NCBI RefSeq assembly: GCF_026342735.1
Contig: NZ_JAPEMM010000002.1
Location: 1,178,001 to 1,242,000 of the forward strand
DNA length: 64,000 bases
Reading direction: 5' to 3'
From: Streptomyces sp. NBC_00193
GTDB taxonomy: Bacteria; Actinomycetota; Actinomycetes; Streptomycetales; Streptomycetaceae
Shown: positions 52,610 through 60,111 of the stretch, one piece after another
Layout of the letters: each line of letters begins with the position of its first letter
How positions within the stretch are numbered: position 1 is the stretch's first letter
Made by a program: the position numbers and the translations under genes
The notes under the pieces: generated by a model
Told to the model about the DNA's origin: nothing
What the model saw: only the letters and a program-made list of their open reading frames with translations
Databases searched by the model: none

Positions 52610-54544
52610 TCAGGGCGAGTTCAGCAGGCCTGCCGGCTCGGGGAGCGGACGGTCCGGGTCGTCGTAGAGCAGGGCCAGCGGTTCGGCCCAGTCCGCATCG
52701 GCGTCGGCCCTGCTGATGCGCTCGCGCAGCATCCGCAGTTCCTCGGGCAGCGCGCCGGCCCGCCGGGCCCGGCGCAGCAGCCGTGCCACCCGGTCCTCCA
52801 GGTCCCCGCAGGGCGTGCCGCAGCCCGCCTGGTGCGGGTCGCCCCGGCGCCACAGGGCGACGGCGTATCCCGCTCTGATCACCTCGCGCAGCGGTTCGGC
52901 CCCGTCGCCCGCCGTTCTGCAGACCAGCGGTACGGCGCCGGCCGGCGCCGCCTCCAGCACCTCGCTCCCCGCTTCGGGCCATCTGAGGGGCAGCGTTTCC
53001 AGGGCCCCCTCGGCCACCCCGAGCCAGCGCTCCCTGTGCAGCTCCCGGGGGGTCGCCTCCCTTTCCAGCGGGCGCAGCACCACTTGCCGGTGGACGCCGA
53101 AGGGCCGGTCGGCGGGGTCCGGGCGCATGGTCCGCGCGACGAGCCGGGAGCGCCACAGGTGCACGTTCTCGTCGAAGCACTCGACGGGCAGCACGAATTC
53201 GAGCCGTGCGGGCCCGTCCTCGGTGTCGGTCCGGCCGAAGATCTCGTGCAGCGGCTCGCTCAGGAGGTACGGCAGTTCGGCGAGCGAGGCGCCCTCCGGC
53301 TCGTCCCCCTCGTCCCAGGCCCGGAAGCAGCCCGCTTCCTCGGCCCAGGTCCAGATCCGCCAGTGGAAACGGTCCTGCGGCCGGTAGGCGTCCGGGCGGA
53401 GCTCGACCGCGACCACCGGGCCGCCCGCCTCCGCCCCGGCGGCCCGCTCGGCGACCCAGGCGGCGATCCTGGGCGCCTTCAGCAGCGCCCGGTAGTAGAC
53501 GGGCAGCTGTCCGGCGCGCTGCAGCGCCCAGCGCTCCAGTGCGGCGGCCGGCCCGGGCCGTTCCGCGGCGCAGGTCCTGGCCACGAGCAGGAGGTAGTGC
53601 AGGAAGGCGATGTCGTCGCCGTCGGCCGTCTCGTAGAGCCAGCCGTGTCCGTCGCGCCAGTCGCGCGCCGCGACCGCCCCCGGCCACAGGGGCTCCTCGC
53701 CCACCGCCACTTCGATGAGCGATTCGAGTTCCCGCGTGGAGACGGGCGGAGGCAGTTCGGCCAGCAGGGCGGACGCCGCGGCGCTGTCCCTCGGGGTCCA
53801 GACCCGCTCGCCCGAGGGGACGATCCCTTCCTGCGCGGCCACCCAGGACTTCGCCTCCGAGCCGGGCTCCTCCCGCATGCGGTGGTGCCACTGGTCGTGG
53901 GCGCGGATGAGCTCCCGGTACGGTTCGCGCCCCAGCCCCTGCTCACCGCCGACGGGCACCGCCCGCGCGAACCCGCGCAGCGCCGTGGCGGCGATGGCCA
54001 GCCCGCCGTCCTTGCCGCGCCTGCGCGCCTTGACCACACCGAGGACGACGCCGCGGTCCCGGTCCAGCACCGGGCCGCCCGAGGCTCCGTGGGGGATCTC
54101 GGTCTCGGGGCCGAGGGTGAGCCCGCTCGATCCGTCGCTGCCGTTGATGACGCAGTGCCCGCTCCACGTCTGGGGCTTGCAGCCCTCGGCCGCGCGCCAC
54201 CCGTAGACCGTCACCCGCGAGGGTGCGTCGCTCCGGTCGCCGAGCCGTACGCACGTGTGCCGGACCGAGTCGTCCGCCAGCCGGATCAGCACGAGGTCCT
54301 GTTCGGGGTCGAACCCCCCGCCCAGCCAGTACCCGAGCCGGGCCGGCGTACTGCCGTGCCGTCCGTGCACCAGGAAGGTGCCCACCGCCTCCGGCCGCTC
54401 CACTCCGGGAATCACGTGGGCGCAGCTGAGCACCCAGCCGGGTGCGACGAAGAACCCGGTGCCCCAGAGCCTGTCCGGGTCCCCCTGGGGCCCGATCCGC
54501 ACCGTGGCGCGGCGTGTGAGCTCCTCGAGTTTCGCCGCCGTCAT
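52610..54544 (-). CDS. Trypsin-like protease with VMAP-C-type C-terminus
   Basis: 644 residues without signal peptide. Residues 10-200 are a chymotrypsin-fold protease with complete triad: His43 in VLSCAHVIPG, Asp83 in PEQDLVLIRL and Ser155 in PHGASGGPVLD. The middle is helical (residues 210-370). The last 250 residues match the vWA-MoxR-associated C-terminal domain, ending GYAVALWRRGDP...ALPEELRMLRERI...WAEPLALLYDDPDRPLPEPAGLLNSP. It is thus the VMAP partner and the likely proteolytic effector. ATG 54544 overlaps the stop of the preceding Trypco1 gene. Confidence 0.9.
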   Translation of the reverse strand: MTAAKLEELTRRATVRIGPQGDPDRLWGTGFFVAPGWVLSCAHVIPGVERPEAVGTFLVHGRHGSTPARLGYWLGGGFDPEQDLVLIRLADDSVRHTCVRLGDRSDAPSRVTVYGWRAAEGCKPQTWSGHCVINGSDGSSGLTLGPETEIPHGASGGPVLDRDRGVVLGVVKARRRGKDGGLAIAATALRGFARAVPVGGEQGLGREPYRELIRAHDQWHHRMREEPGSEAKSWVAAQEGIVPSGERVWTPRDSAAASALLAELPPPVSTRELESLIEVAVGEEPLWPGAVAARDWRDGHGWLYETADGDDIAFLHYLLLVARTCAAERPGPAAALERWALQRAGQLPVYYRALLKAPRIAAWVAERAAGAEAGGPVVAVELRPDAYRPQDRFHWRIWTWAEEAGCFRAWDEGDEPEGASLAELPYLLSEPLHEIFGRTDTEDGPARLEFVLPVECFDENVHLWRSRLVARTMRPDPADRPFGVHRQVVLRPLEREATPRELHRERWLGVAEGALETLPLRWPEAGSEVLEAAPAGAVPLVCRTAGDGAEPLREVIRAGYAVALWRRGDPHQAGCGTPCGDLEDRVARLLRRARRAGALPEELRMLRERISRADADADWAEPLALLYDDPDRPLPEPAGLLNSP

Positions 54545-54927
54545 CCGCTTGCGTCGTCCGGGCCCGGGCCCACCCTGCCTTCGGCTTCTCGGCGGCTCCA
54601 GGTGAGGGTGACCGAGATCGCGGCCTTGGCCTCGCCGTCCGCCAGCATGGCGACGGCCTTGCCCGGCTTCACCGCCAGCTCGATCCCGAAGGTGGCGCTG
54701 ACCTCATCGGGGCGGGCGGCCCGCGCGGATTCGAGTACGGCGGAACCGATGCCGCTGACCAGCTCGTTCAGCTGATCCACCCGGGCGGTCAGGTGGTCGA
54801 ACGCGCCCACGTCGTCGTAGGCGAACTCGTCCGATCCGCGGGGAGCGTCCTCGGGGCGCATCACGCTGACGCGTGCCAGTACGGTCTCCCCGTTGGGCAG
54901 TTCGATCTCCTGGATCTGCCGTTCCAT
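54541..54927 (-). CDS. Trypsin-co-occurring domain 1 (Trypco1/CU044_2847) protein
   Basis: 128 residues from ATG 54927, preceded by GGGGGAGAGG; a 22-codon upstream extension was rejected. The sequence IQEIELPNGETVLARVSVM...VGAFDHLTARVDQLNELVSGIGSAVLESARAARPDEVSATFGIELAVKPGKAVAMLADGEAKAAISVTLTWSR is the Trypco1 pattern. Such proteins always accompany trypsin-like proteases in predicted conflict systems and may bind or restrain them. It is the first gene of the four-gene operon, with about 200 bp of upstream DNA free for a promoter. Confidence 0.88.
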   Translation of the reverse strand: MERQIQEIELPNGETVLARVSVMRPEDAPRGSDEFAYDDVGAFDHLTARVDQLNELVSGIGSAVLESARAARPDEVSATFGIELAVKPGKAVAMLADGEAKAAISVTLTWSRREAEGRVGPGPDDASG

Positions 54928-55124
54928 GGCCTCTCCCCCAGCCGCCGGACAACTGGGCCTCATCCGAGCCCCGTTGACCTTGCCGGAGGCCATTGTGCAG
55001 GCTCGTGTCCGGATCGTGCAGGGAGTTGGCGCGACTCGGAACCTTCGGCTGAATCCTTTTCGGGCGTCCCCGCCTCTTGTCCGTGTACCGGCCGAAGGGG
55101 CCGGCGGAGCCAGGAGGAAGAACC

Positions 55125-55214
55125 ATGATGATCACCGGTCTCGTAGTGATCGGAGCCCTGCTCGTGGGCGCGTGCAGCCGGCACCTGATCCGGCGGTACA
55201 AGAGCCGAGCCTGA
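55125..55214 (+). CDS. 29-residue membrane peptide (MMITGLVVIGALLVGACSRH...)
   Basis: A small reading frame with a very strong ribosome site AGGAGGAAGAACC just before its ATG. It codes one hydrophobic helix (ITGLVVIGALLVGA) and a strongly basic tail RHLIRRYKSRA. The sequence VGAC is a weak lipobox. It lies 58 bp before an ECF sigma gene on the same strand. It is below normal gene-call limits, but the AGGAGG, codon-like GC3 pattern and hydrophobic/basic layout support it. Possible roles are a membrane regulator or toxin-like peptide; none can be assigned. Confidence 0.7.
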   Translation: MMITGLVVIGALLVGACSRHLIRRYKSRA

Positions 55215-55272
55215 CCAGACCCTGCAGACCCTGCACGCCCTGCCGTAGGACACCTTCCGGAATGAGCAGCAC

Positions 55273-55848
55273 ATGAACCCACGTTTCCCCTGGCCGGACG
55301 AGCGGCTGATCAAGGCCGCTCAGGACGGCGACGTCACCTCGCTCACCACCGTCGTCATGGAATCGCAGCCTCATGTGCGCAGGTTCGCCCTCTCGCTCTG
55401 CTCCTCGCCCCAGGACGCCGAGGACGCGGCGCAGGAAGCGCTGATCATCCTCTACCGGAAGATCGGCACCCTGCGGGCCACCGGCGCCCTCGCCTCGTGG
55501 ATGTTCCGGATCGTGCGCAACGAGTGCCTGCGGCAGGTACGGCTGCTCCTCGCGCGGAGCGACGAAGCACCGGCCCACCCGGAGTCGGCGGACCCGTCCG
55601 CGGAGGACGCCGTGCTGCGCGGGCTGGAGGCGGAGCGGATCGCGGCCGCGGTCAGCGCCCTTCCCCGTGACCAGCGCCAGGTCCTGATCCTGCGGGACGT
55701 CCAGGGCCTGTCGGGCAAGGCCGTCGCCGATGCGCTCGGCCTGAGCACCGCCGCGATGAAATCGCGGCTGCACCGGGCCCGCGCGGCACTGCGCCACACC
55801 TTGACGGCGATCGACCCGCCAGTAGTCGAAGGAGACACCCGACGGTGA
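55273..55848 (+). CDS. ECF-type RNA polymerase sigma factor
   Basis: 191 residues from ATG. Region 2: RLIKAAQDGDVTSLTTVVMESQPHVRRFALSLCSSPQDAEDAAQEALIILYRKIGTLRATGALASWMFRIVRNECLRQVR. Region 4: LPRDQRQVLILRDVQGLSGKAVADALGLSTAAMKSRLHRARAALRH. It lacks SnoaL or C-terminal extensions and has no ordinary zinc anti-sigma gene beside it. The next gene begins by overlapping its stop (GTGA) and codes a Cys-rich membrane protein, which could be the anti-sigma-like partner. Confidence 0.92.
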   Translation: MNPRFPWPDERLIKAAQDGDVTSLTTVVMESQPHVRRFALSLCSSPQDAEDAAQEALIILYRKIGTLRATGALASWMFRIVRNECLRQVRLLLARSDEAPAHPESADPSAEDAVLRGLEAERIAAAVSALPRDQRQVLILRDVQGLSGKAVADALGLSTAAMKSRLHRARAALRHTLTAIDPPVVEGDTRR

Positions 55849-56264
55849 ACACCGTGAAGAACATGAACACCATGAAGCCCGTGGAGCACGCGAAGCCCGT
55901 GCAGCACGTGGAGCACGCGAAGCCCGTACGCTCCTCCGCACCCGGGCCGGACTTCGCCAGCGCGTCCGTCCCGCGCCATCTGGCGCGCGGCGCCCTGGGT
56001 TTCGGGCTGATCATCGGCTCGATCGCCCTCGTGCCCGTCGTCGGCCCGGTCGCCCTGCTCGCGGCCCCCTTGGCCCTCGTCGCCTTCCGTGGCTGCCCGA
56101 CGTGCTGGATGGTCGGCCTGGCGCAGACCATCTCGCGCGGCCGCCTGGAGCGCAGCTGCACGGACGGCGTCTGCACCCTCACCCCGTCAGCGGGCCGGAC
56201 GCCTCCCCCGGCCGTTCCAGGCGCGGGCGGTCAGCGCGATCGACCCGTCGGCCTCGACGGGTAG
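55845..56264 (+). CDS. Cys/His-rich small membrane protein after ECF sigma
   Basis: 139 residues from GTG 55845, overlapping the sigma stop. The N-terminus is His/Lys-rich with a direct repeat (VEHAKPVQHVEHAKPV). Then come two hydrophobic stretches (GALGFGLIIGSIALVPVVGPVALLAAPLALVAF) and a CPTCWMVGLAQTISRGRLERSCTDGVC segment with four Cys in CxxC and C-x4-C form. A disulfide or metal centre near the membrane is possible. No family is firmly recognised; the GCPTCW text recalls small YgaP-like membrane domains. The 3' end overlaps the convergent methyltransferase by 78 bp. Confidence 0.65.
   Translation: MNTVKNMNTMKPVEHAKPVQHVEHAKPVRSSAPGPDFASASVPRHLARGALGFGLIIGSIALVPVVGPVALLAAPLALVAFRGCPTCWMVGLAQTISRGRLERSCTDGVCTLTPSAGRTPPPAVPGAGGQRDRPVGLDG
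55881..55927. repeat. Direct repeat in the Cys/His-rich protein gene
   Basis: GTGGAGCACGCGAAGCCCGT occurs exactly twice, at 55881-55900 and 55908-55927 (27-bp offset). It encodes the repeated VEHAKPV peptide. Confidence 0.85.
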
Positions 56265-56999
56265 GCGAGCGCGCAAGTGCTCGCGCAAGGCATCGTGCCG
56301 CTTCGGCGGCAGTGAGGCGAGGTACGACGGCGCAGGCCCTTGGCCACCCAGGAAGGGGGCCCAGTAGTCGTCGAAATCCCTGAAGCGGGTGGGGATCCTG
56401 ATCTCGTCGACCTCCACGTCCGTGATTCCTGCCGACCGCAGCAGCTCCTCCAGCGGCCCGGGCGCGCACCACGGGAAGCGGACGGCCTCGTCGAGCTCCC
56501 GGCTGCCCGCGTCCAGGGAGACGGCGGCCTCCCAGAAGTGGCGGATGAGTTCCATGCCTCCCCGGGTGTAGTCCCAGAGGTACGCGGCGACCGTGCCGCC
56601 GGGGCGCACGATGCGGGCCATCTCGGCGAGGGCCCGCTCGGGGACGGGGACGAAGTTGAGGACCAGGCCGCTGACCGCCGCCGACGCCCGGCCGTCCGGG
56701 AACGGCAGTGCCATCGCGTCGGCGCGTACGAACCGGGCCCGGGCATCCGTGACGTGCAGCCGGGCGTACCGGACGTAGCCGTCCGACGGGTCGGCTCCCA
56801 CCACCCGCTCGGGGTCCGCCACGTCCAGGACGCCCTGCGTGACGGCGCCCGTGCCACAGCCGATGTCCCGCCAGTCACCGCCCGGCGCCACGTCCAGCCG
56901 CCGGACGCACTCCGCCGCCACGTGCCGGCTCCACCGCCCGATGTACGGCTCGTAGGCTTCGCCCTCGCCCCACACCGTGGCGCCCACCGCCACCGCCAC
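56187..56999 (-). CDS. Class I SAM-dependent methyltransferase
   Basis: About 270 residues; GTG 56999, 56993 and 56987 are all possible in a GTGGCG repeat, and the GGAG spacing favours 56993. SAM motifs: DWRDIGCGTGAVTQGVLDVA, VVGADPSDGYV, ALPFPDGRASAAVSGLVLNFVPVPERALAEMARIVRPGGTVAAYLWDY. The motif-I residue is DIGCGTG preceded by WR instead of VL, mildly unusual. It resembles UbiE/Methyltransf_11 proteins. It is seven bases downstream of an FAD oxidase on the same strand and may be co-transcribed with it. The substrate is unknown. Confidence 0.86.
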   Translation of the reverse strand: MAVAVGATVWGEGEAYEPYIGRWSRHVAAECVRRLDVAPGGDWRDIGCGTGAVTQGVLDVADPERVVGADPSDGYVRYARLHVTDARARFVRADAMALPFPDGRASAAVSGLVLNFVPVPERALAEMARIVRPGGTVAAYLWDYTRGGMELIRHFWEAAVSLDAGSRELDEAVRFPWCAPGPLEELLRSAGITDVEVDEIRIPTRFRDFDDYWAPFLGGQGPAPSYLASLPPKRHDALREHLRARLPVEADGSIALTARAWNGRGRRPAR

Positions 57000-57006
57000 C
57001 GCTCCG

Positions 57007-58383
57007 CTACGGCTTGATGTTCTGGTTCAGGTGGAAGAGGTTGCCCGGGTCGTACGTGCCCTTGACCTGGACCAAGCGGTCGTAGTTGCCCTTGTAGTTG
57101 GCGCGGATGCGCTCCTGGTCGTCGTCCGCCATGAAGTTGACGTAGCCGCCCTCCTCCGAGTGCGGGGCCGTGGCCTCGTAGTAGTCGCGGACCCAGGCGG
57201 TGTTGGCCTCGTTGTCGGCGGGGTCCGGCCACATGCCCGCGATGACGGTGGCGAAGGAGGCGTCCCGGTAGGCGAAGGCCGTGGCGTCCGGGGCGACGCG
57301 GTGGCAGGCACCGTTGATCGGGTAGATGTGGACCGTCGAGTTGACGGCGGGCACGCGGGCACCGTGCACCAGGTGCGCCTCGATCGCGTCGTCGGTCAGC
57401 TCCGTCACGAAGTTGGCCTTCCAGTAGTGCTGGAGGCCGGGCGGCACCAGTGCGTCGAAGGCGCTGTTCAGCGCGGGATACGGCATGACGCCGACGTGCT
57501 CCGCGACCACCGGGGCGAAGTCGTGGAAGGGCTGGAGGGCGCGCTCGCCCTCCTCCGTCGGGCCCGCCCAGCACGACACGATCAGGACGAAGGTGTCGCC
57601 GTGCCGGTCCTCCGGGATGAACGGCAGCGGCGGGGCGATCTGGAAGGCCGGGAACCCGCCGAGCTGCTCCGGCGCGTCGGCGATGAAGTCCCGGAAGGCG
57701 CGCAGCACGGTGCCGGCGCTGTCCAGCTCGTAGAGGATCGGCCCGCCGTAGATGTCCTTGACGGGACTGAGCCGGAATTCGAGGGAGGTCACCGCGCCGA
57801 AATTGCCACCACCGCCGCGCAGCGCCCAGAAGAGGTCCTCGTGCTCCTGCTCGCTCGCCACGACGAGCTGTCCGTCCGCCGTCACCACATCGGCCGAGAT
57901 CAGGTTGTCGCAGCTCAGGCCCAGTCCGCGGTCGAGGTAGCCGATGCCTCCGCCCAGGGTGAGGCCGCCGACGCCGGTGGTGGAGATGATCCCGCCGGTC
58001 GTCGCCAGGCCGAAGGCGTGGGTGGCCGCGTTGAAGTCGCCCCAGGTCGCGCCGCCCTCGGCGCGCGCCGTCCGCCGTACGGGGTCGACGCGGACGCCGC
58101 GCATCGCGGACAGGTCGGCGACCACGCCGTCGTCGCAGGTGCCGAAGCCGGGCACGCTGTGCCCGCCGCCCCGGACCGCCAGGTCGAGCCCGTTCTCCCG
58201 GGCGTAGTCGACGGCCGCCATGACGTCGCCCGCGTTGGCGCAGCGCACGACGACGGCCGGCCGTCTGTCGATCATGGCGTTGTAGACCTTGCGGGCTTCG
58301 TCGTACTCCTCGTCCCCCGGAGTGACGACGGTGCCGCGCACCCGTTGACTCAGCTGGTCCACAGTGAGGTTGCCCATGGCCAT
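57007..58383 (-). CDS. FAD-binding berberine-bridge-type oxidase
   Basis: 458 residues. The p-cresol methylhydroxylase fold binds FAD: AVRGGGHSVPGFGTCDDG has the covalent His, and LGLSCDNLISADVVTADG has the covalent Cys, so the FAD is probably attached twice. The C-terminal BBE segment is YDPGNLFHLNQNI. Such enzymes oxidise sugars, alkaloids or secondary metabolites using oxygen. A methyltransferase follows on the same strand. No signal peptide is apparent. Confidence 0.93.
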   Translation of the reverse strand: MAMGNLTVDQLSQRVRGTVVTPGDEEYDEARKVYNAMIDRRPAVVVRCANAGDVMAAVDYARENGLDLAVRGGGHSVPGFGTCDDGVVADLSAMRGVRVDPVRRTARAEGGATWGDFNAATHAFGLATTGGIISTTGVGGLTLGGGIGYLDRGLGLSCDNLISADVVTADGQLVVASEQEHEDLFWALRGGGGNFGAVTSLEFRLSPVKDIYGGPILYELDSAGTVLRAFRDFIADAPEQLGGFPAFQIAPPLPFIPEDRHGDTFVLIVSCWAGPTEEGERALQPFHDFAPVVAEHVGVMPYPALNSAFDALVPPGLQHYWKANFVTELTDDAIEAHLVHGARVPAVNSTVHIYPINGACHRVAPDATAFAYRDASFATVIAGMWPDPADNEANTAWVRDYYEATAPHSEEGGYVNFMADDDQERIRANYKGNYDRLVQVKGTYDPGNLFHLNQNIKP

Positions 58384-58499
58384 CGCTCCTCTTGCCCCGG
58401 CCCGGGGCGGAGTGACCTCCGGCGCGCCCGGGACTGTCCGCCAGTGGATAGGCCCTCAATTCACGCTACGCCGAATGGGTGGAGCGGCAATCCGAACGC

Positions 58500-59141
58500 T
58501 CAGGCCTTCTCCGTGGCGCTCCAGCTCGCTCGCCGAAGGACCTCGGCCAGCTCCTCGGGGTCGGGGGCGGCGTCCGCGGGATCGTCGGGCCACTGCTCGA
58601 CGATGGCGGTCGCCCACTCGGCCCAGGTGGCGACGAGCCGGTAGTAGTCGGTGAGGAAGCGGCCGACGAGCAGCGTCTGGGCGGCCCGTTCCGGGAACGG
58701 GGCCTCGCCGGCGAGATGGGCGCGCGCGGTCGCGGCGTTGTCCTGGTTGCGCTCTTCGGCCCAGGCCCGGGCACCGCGGAGGGTGGCCAAGGTGTCGGCG
58801 CTGGTACCGGAGTCCGCGAAGAACACCTTCAGGAGCTGTTCGGACTCCAGGACCGGCCCGGCGCTCGGCTCGGGCAGCCAGTCGGCCAGCGCGCGCCGCC
58901 CCTCGGCGGTGATGCGGTAGACGGTGCGCGGCCGCCGCCCGACCGCTTCTCGCGTCGCCTCGGCCAGGCCGTGGCGGACGAGCTTCTTCGGCTCCTCGTA
59001 CAGCTTGCTCTGGGCCCGGGGCCAGATGCGGCCGAGGCTCCGGTCCATCTGCTGTGCGAGCTCGTAGGTGCTCCAGGGCCGGACCGAGAGCAGGCCGAGG
59101 ATCGCGTACGACGTGGTGGTGAGCGCCGGGCCCATTGACAT
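58500..59141 (-). CDS. PadR-family transcriptional regulator
   Basis: 213 residues from ATG 59141 (AAGGGTGG upstream). The winged helix is SYAILGLLSVRPWSTYELAQQMDRSLGRIWPRAQSKLYEEPKKLVRHGLAEATREAVGRRPRTVYRITAEGRRALADWL, then the C-terminal helical dimer part (PadR-C, Vir_act_alpha_C). It is divergent from a methyltransferase; a perfect 10-bp inverted repeat sits 25 bp from its start. It probably represses both itself and that gene. Confidence 0.93.
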   Translation of the reverse strand: MSMGPALTTTSYAILGLLSVRPWSTYELAQQMDRSLGRIWPRAQSKLYEEPKKLVRHGLAEATREAVGRRPRTVYRITAEGRRALADWLPEPSAGPVLESEQLLKVFFADSGTSADTLATLRGARAWAEERNQDNAATARAHLAGEAPFPERAAQTLLVGRFLTDYYRLVATWAEWATAIVEQWPDDPADAAPDPEELAEVLRRASWSATEKA

Positions 59142-59165
59142 CGCCACCCTTGAGGCGTATTCCGG

Positions 59166-59188
59166 AAATAGTCCCTTTGGGACTATTT
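59166..59188. promoter_or_regulatory. PadR operator
   Basis: AAATAGTCCC-TTT-GGGACTATTT is a perfect inverted repeat of 10-bp arms with a 3-bp spacer, between divergent PadR and methyltransferase genes. This ATAGTCCC type is frequent ahead of PadR genes. Confidence 0.75.
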
Positions 59189-59211
59189 TGCCAGCATAGG
59201 CGGTGGTGGTC

Positions 59212-60111
59212 ATGGTCAGCACGCTTCGGGTCGGTCCCGGGGTGGATCCCGGGGTCGATCCCGCCAACGCCGAACAGGCCCGTGCCTGGGACGGTCACGA
59301 GGGCGCGTACTGGGCGGAGCACGCCGATCGGTACGACCGGGCGATACGCGCCCACCACCCGCACCTCCTCGCCGCGGCCGGCATATCCGCCGCCGACCGG
59401 GTGCTGGACATCGGCTGCGGCACGGGTGAGACCACCCGCGACGCCGCGCGACGGGCGAGCGGCGGCCGGGCCCTGGGCGTGGACCTGTCGGCGGAGATGC
59501 TGCGGGTGGCGCGGGAGCGTACGGCGGCCGAAGGACTGCGCAACGCCGACTTCGTCCGGGCCGACGCCCAGGTCCACCCCTTCCCCTCCGCGGCGTTCGA
59601 CGTGGCCGTCAGCCGCAGCGGGACGATGTTCTTCGCCGACCCGGTCGCCGCCTTCCGCAACATCGCCGGCGCGCTGCGACCCGGCGGCCGCCTCGTCCAA
59701 CTGGTCTGGCAGGCCGCGGCGGACAACGAGTGGTTCCTCTCGTTCACCCGGGCCCTGGCCGCAGGACGCCCGCCGCCCGCGCCCGCACCCGACGCTCCCG
59801 GACCGTTCGCGCTCGCGGACCCGGAGCGGGTCCGCACCGTCCTGGAGGCCGCCGGTCTCACCGGCATCCGGCTGGAACCCCACAGCGAGACGATGTGGTT
59901 CGGCGAGGACTCCGCCGACGCGGAGCGCTTCCTCCTCGGCATGCTCGGCTGGATGCTCGAGGGACTCGACGAGGAGGGCCGGCGGCGCGCCGTCGACGAC
60001 CTGCGCGCCTCCCTCACGGCGCACGAGACCGCCGACGGCGTCCACTACGCCTCGGCGACCTGGATCATCCGAGCGATCCGGCCGCCGATCCGGCCGCCGG
60101 TTACCGGCTGA
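59212..60111 (+). CDS. Class I SAM-dependent methyltransferase, PadR-controlled
   Basis: 299 residues from ATG 59212 (GTG 59203 and 59206 also possible). SAM motifs: ADRVLDIGCGTGETTRDAARRA, ALGVDLSAEMLRVARERT, FPSAAFDVAVSRSGTMFFADPVAAFRNIAGALRPGGRLVQLVWQ. A Methyltransf_25/UbiE-like protein. The N-terminus has a PGVDPGVDPAN repeat. It is the divergent partner of PadR. Its stop overlaps the convergent ene-reductase gene by 11 bp. The substrate is unknown. Confidence 0.9.
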   Translation: MVSTLRVGPGVDPGVDPANAEQARAWDGHEGAYWAEHADRYDRAIRAHHPHLLAAAGISAADRVLDIGCGTGETTRDAARRASGGRALGVDLSAEMLRVARERTAAEGLRNADFVRADAQVHPFPSAAFDVAVSRSGTMFFADPVAAFRNIAGALRPGGRLVQLVWQAAADNEWFLSFTRALAAGRPPPAPAPDAPGPFALADPERVRTVLEAAGLTGIRLEPHSETMWFGEDSADAERFLLGMLGWMLEGLDEEGRRRAVDDLRASLTAHETADGVHYASATWIIRAIRPPIRPPVTG

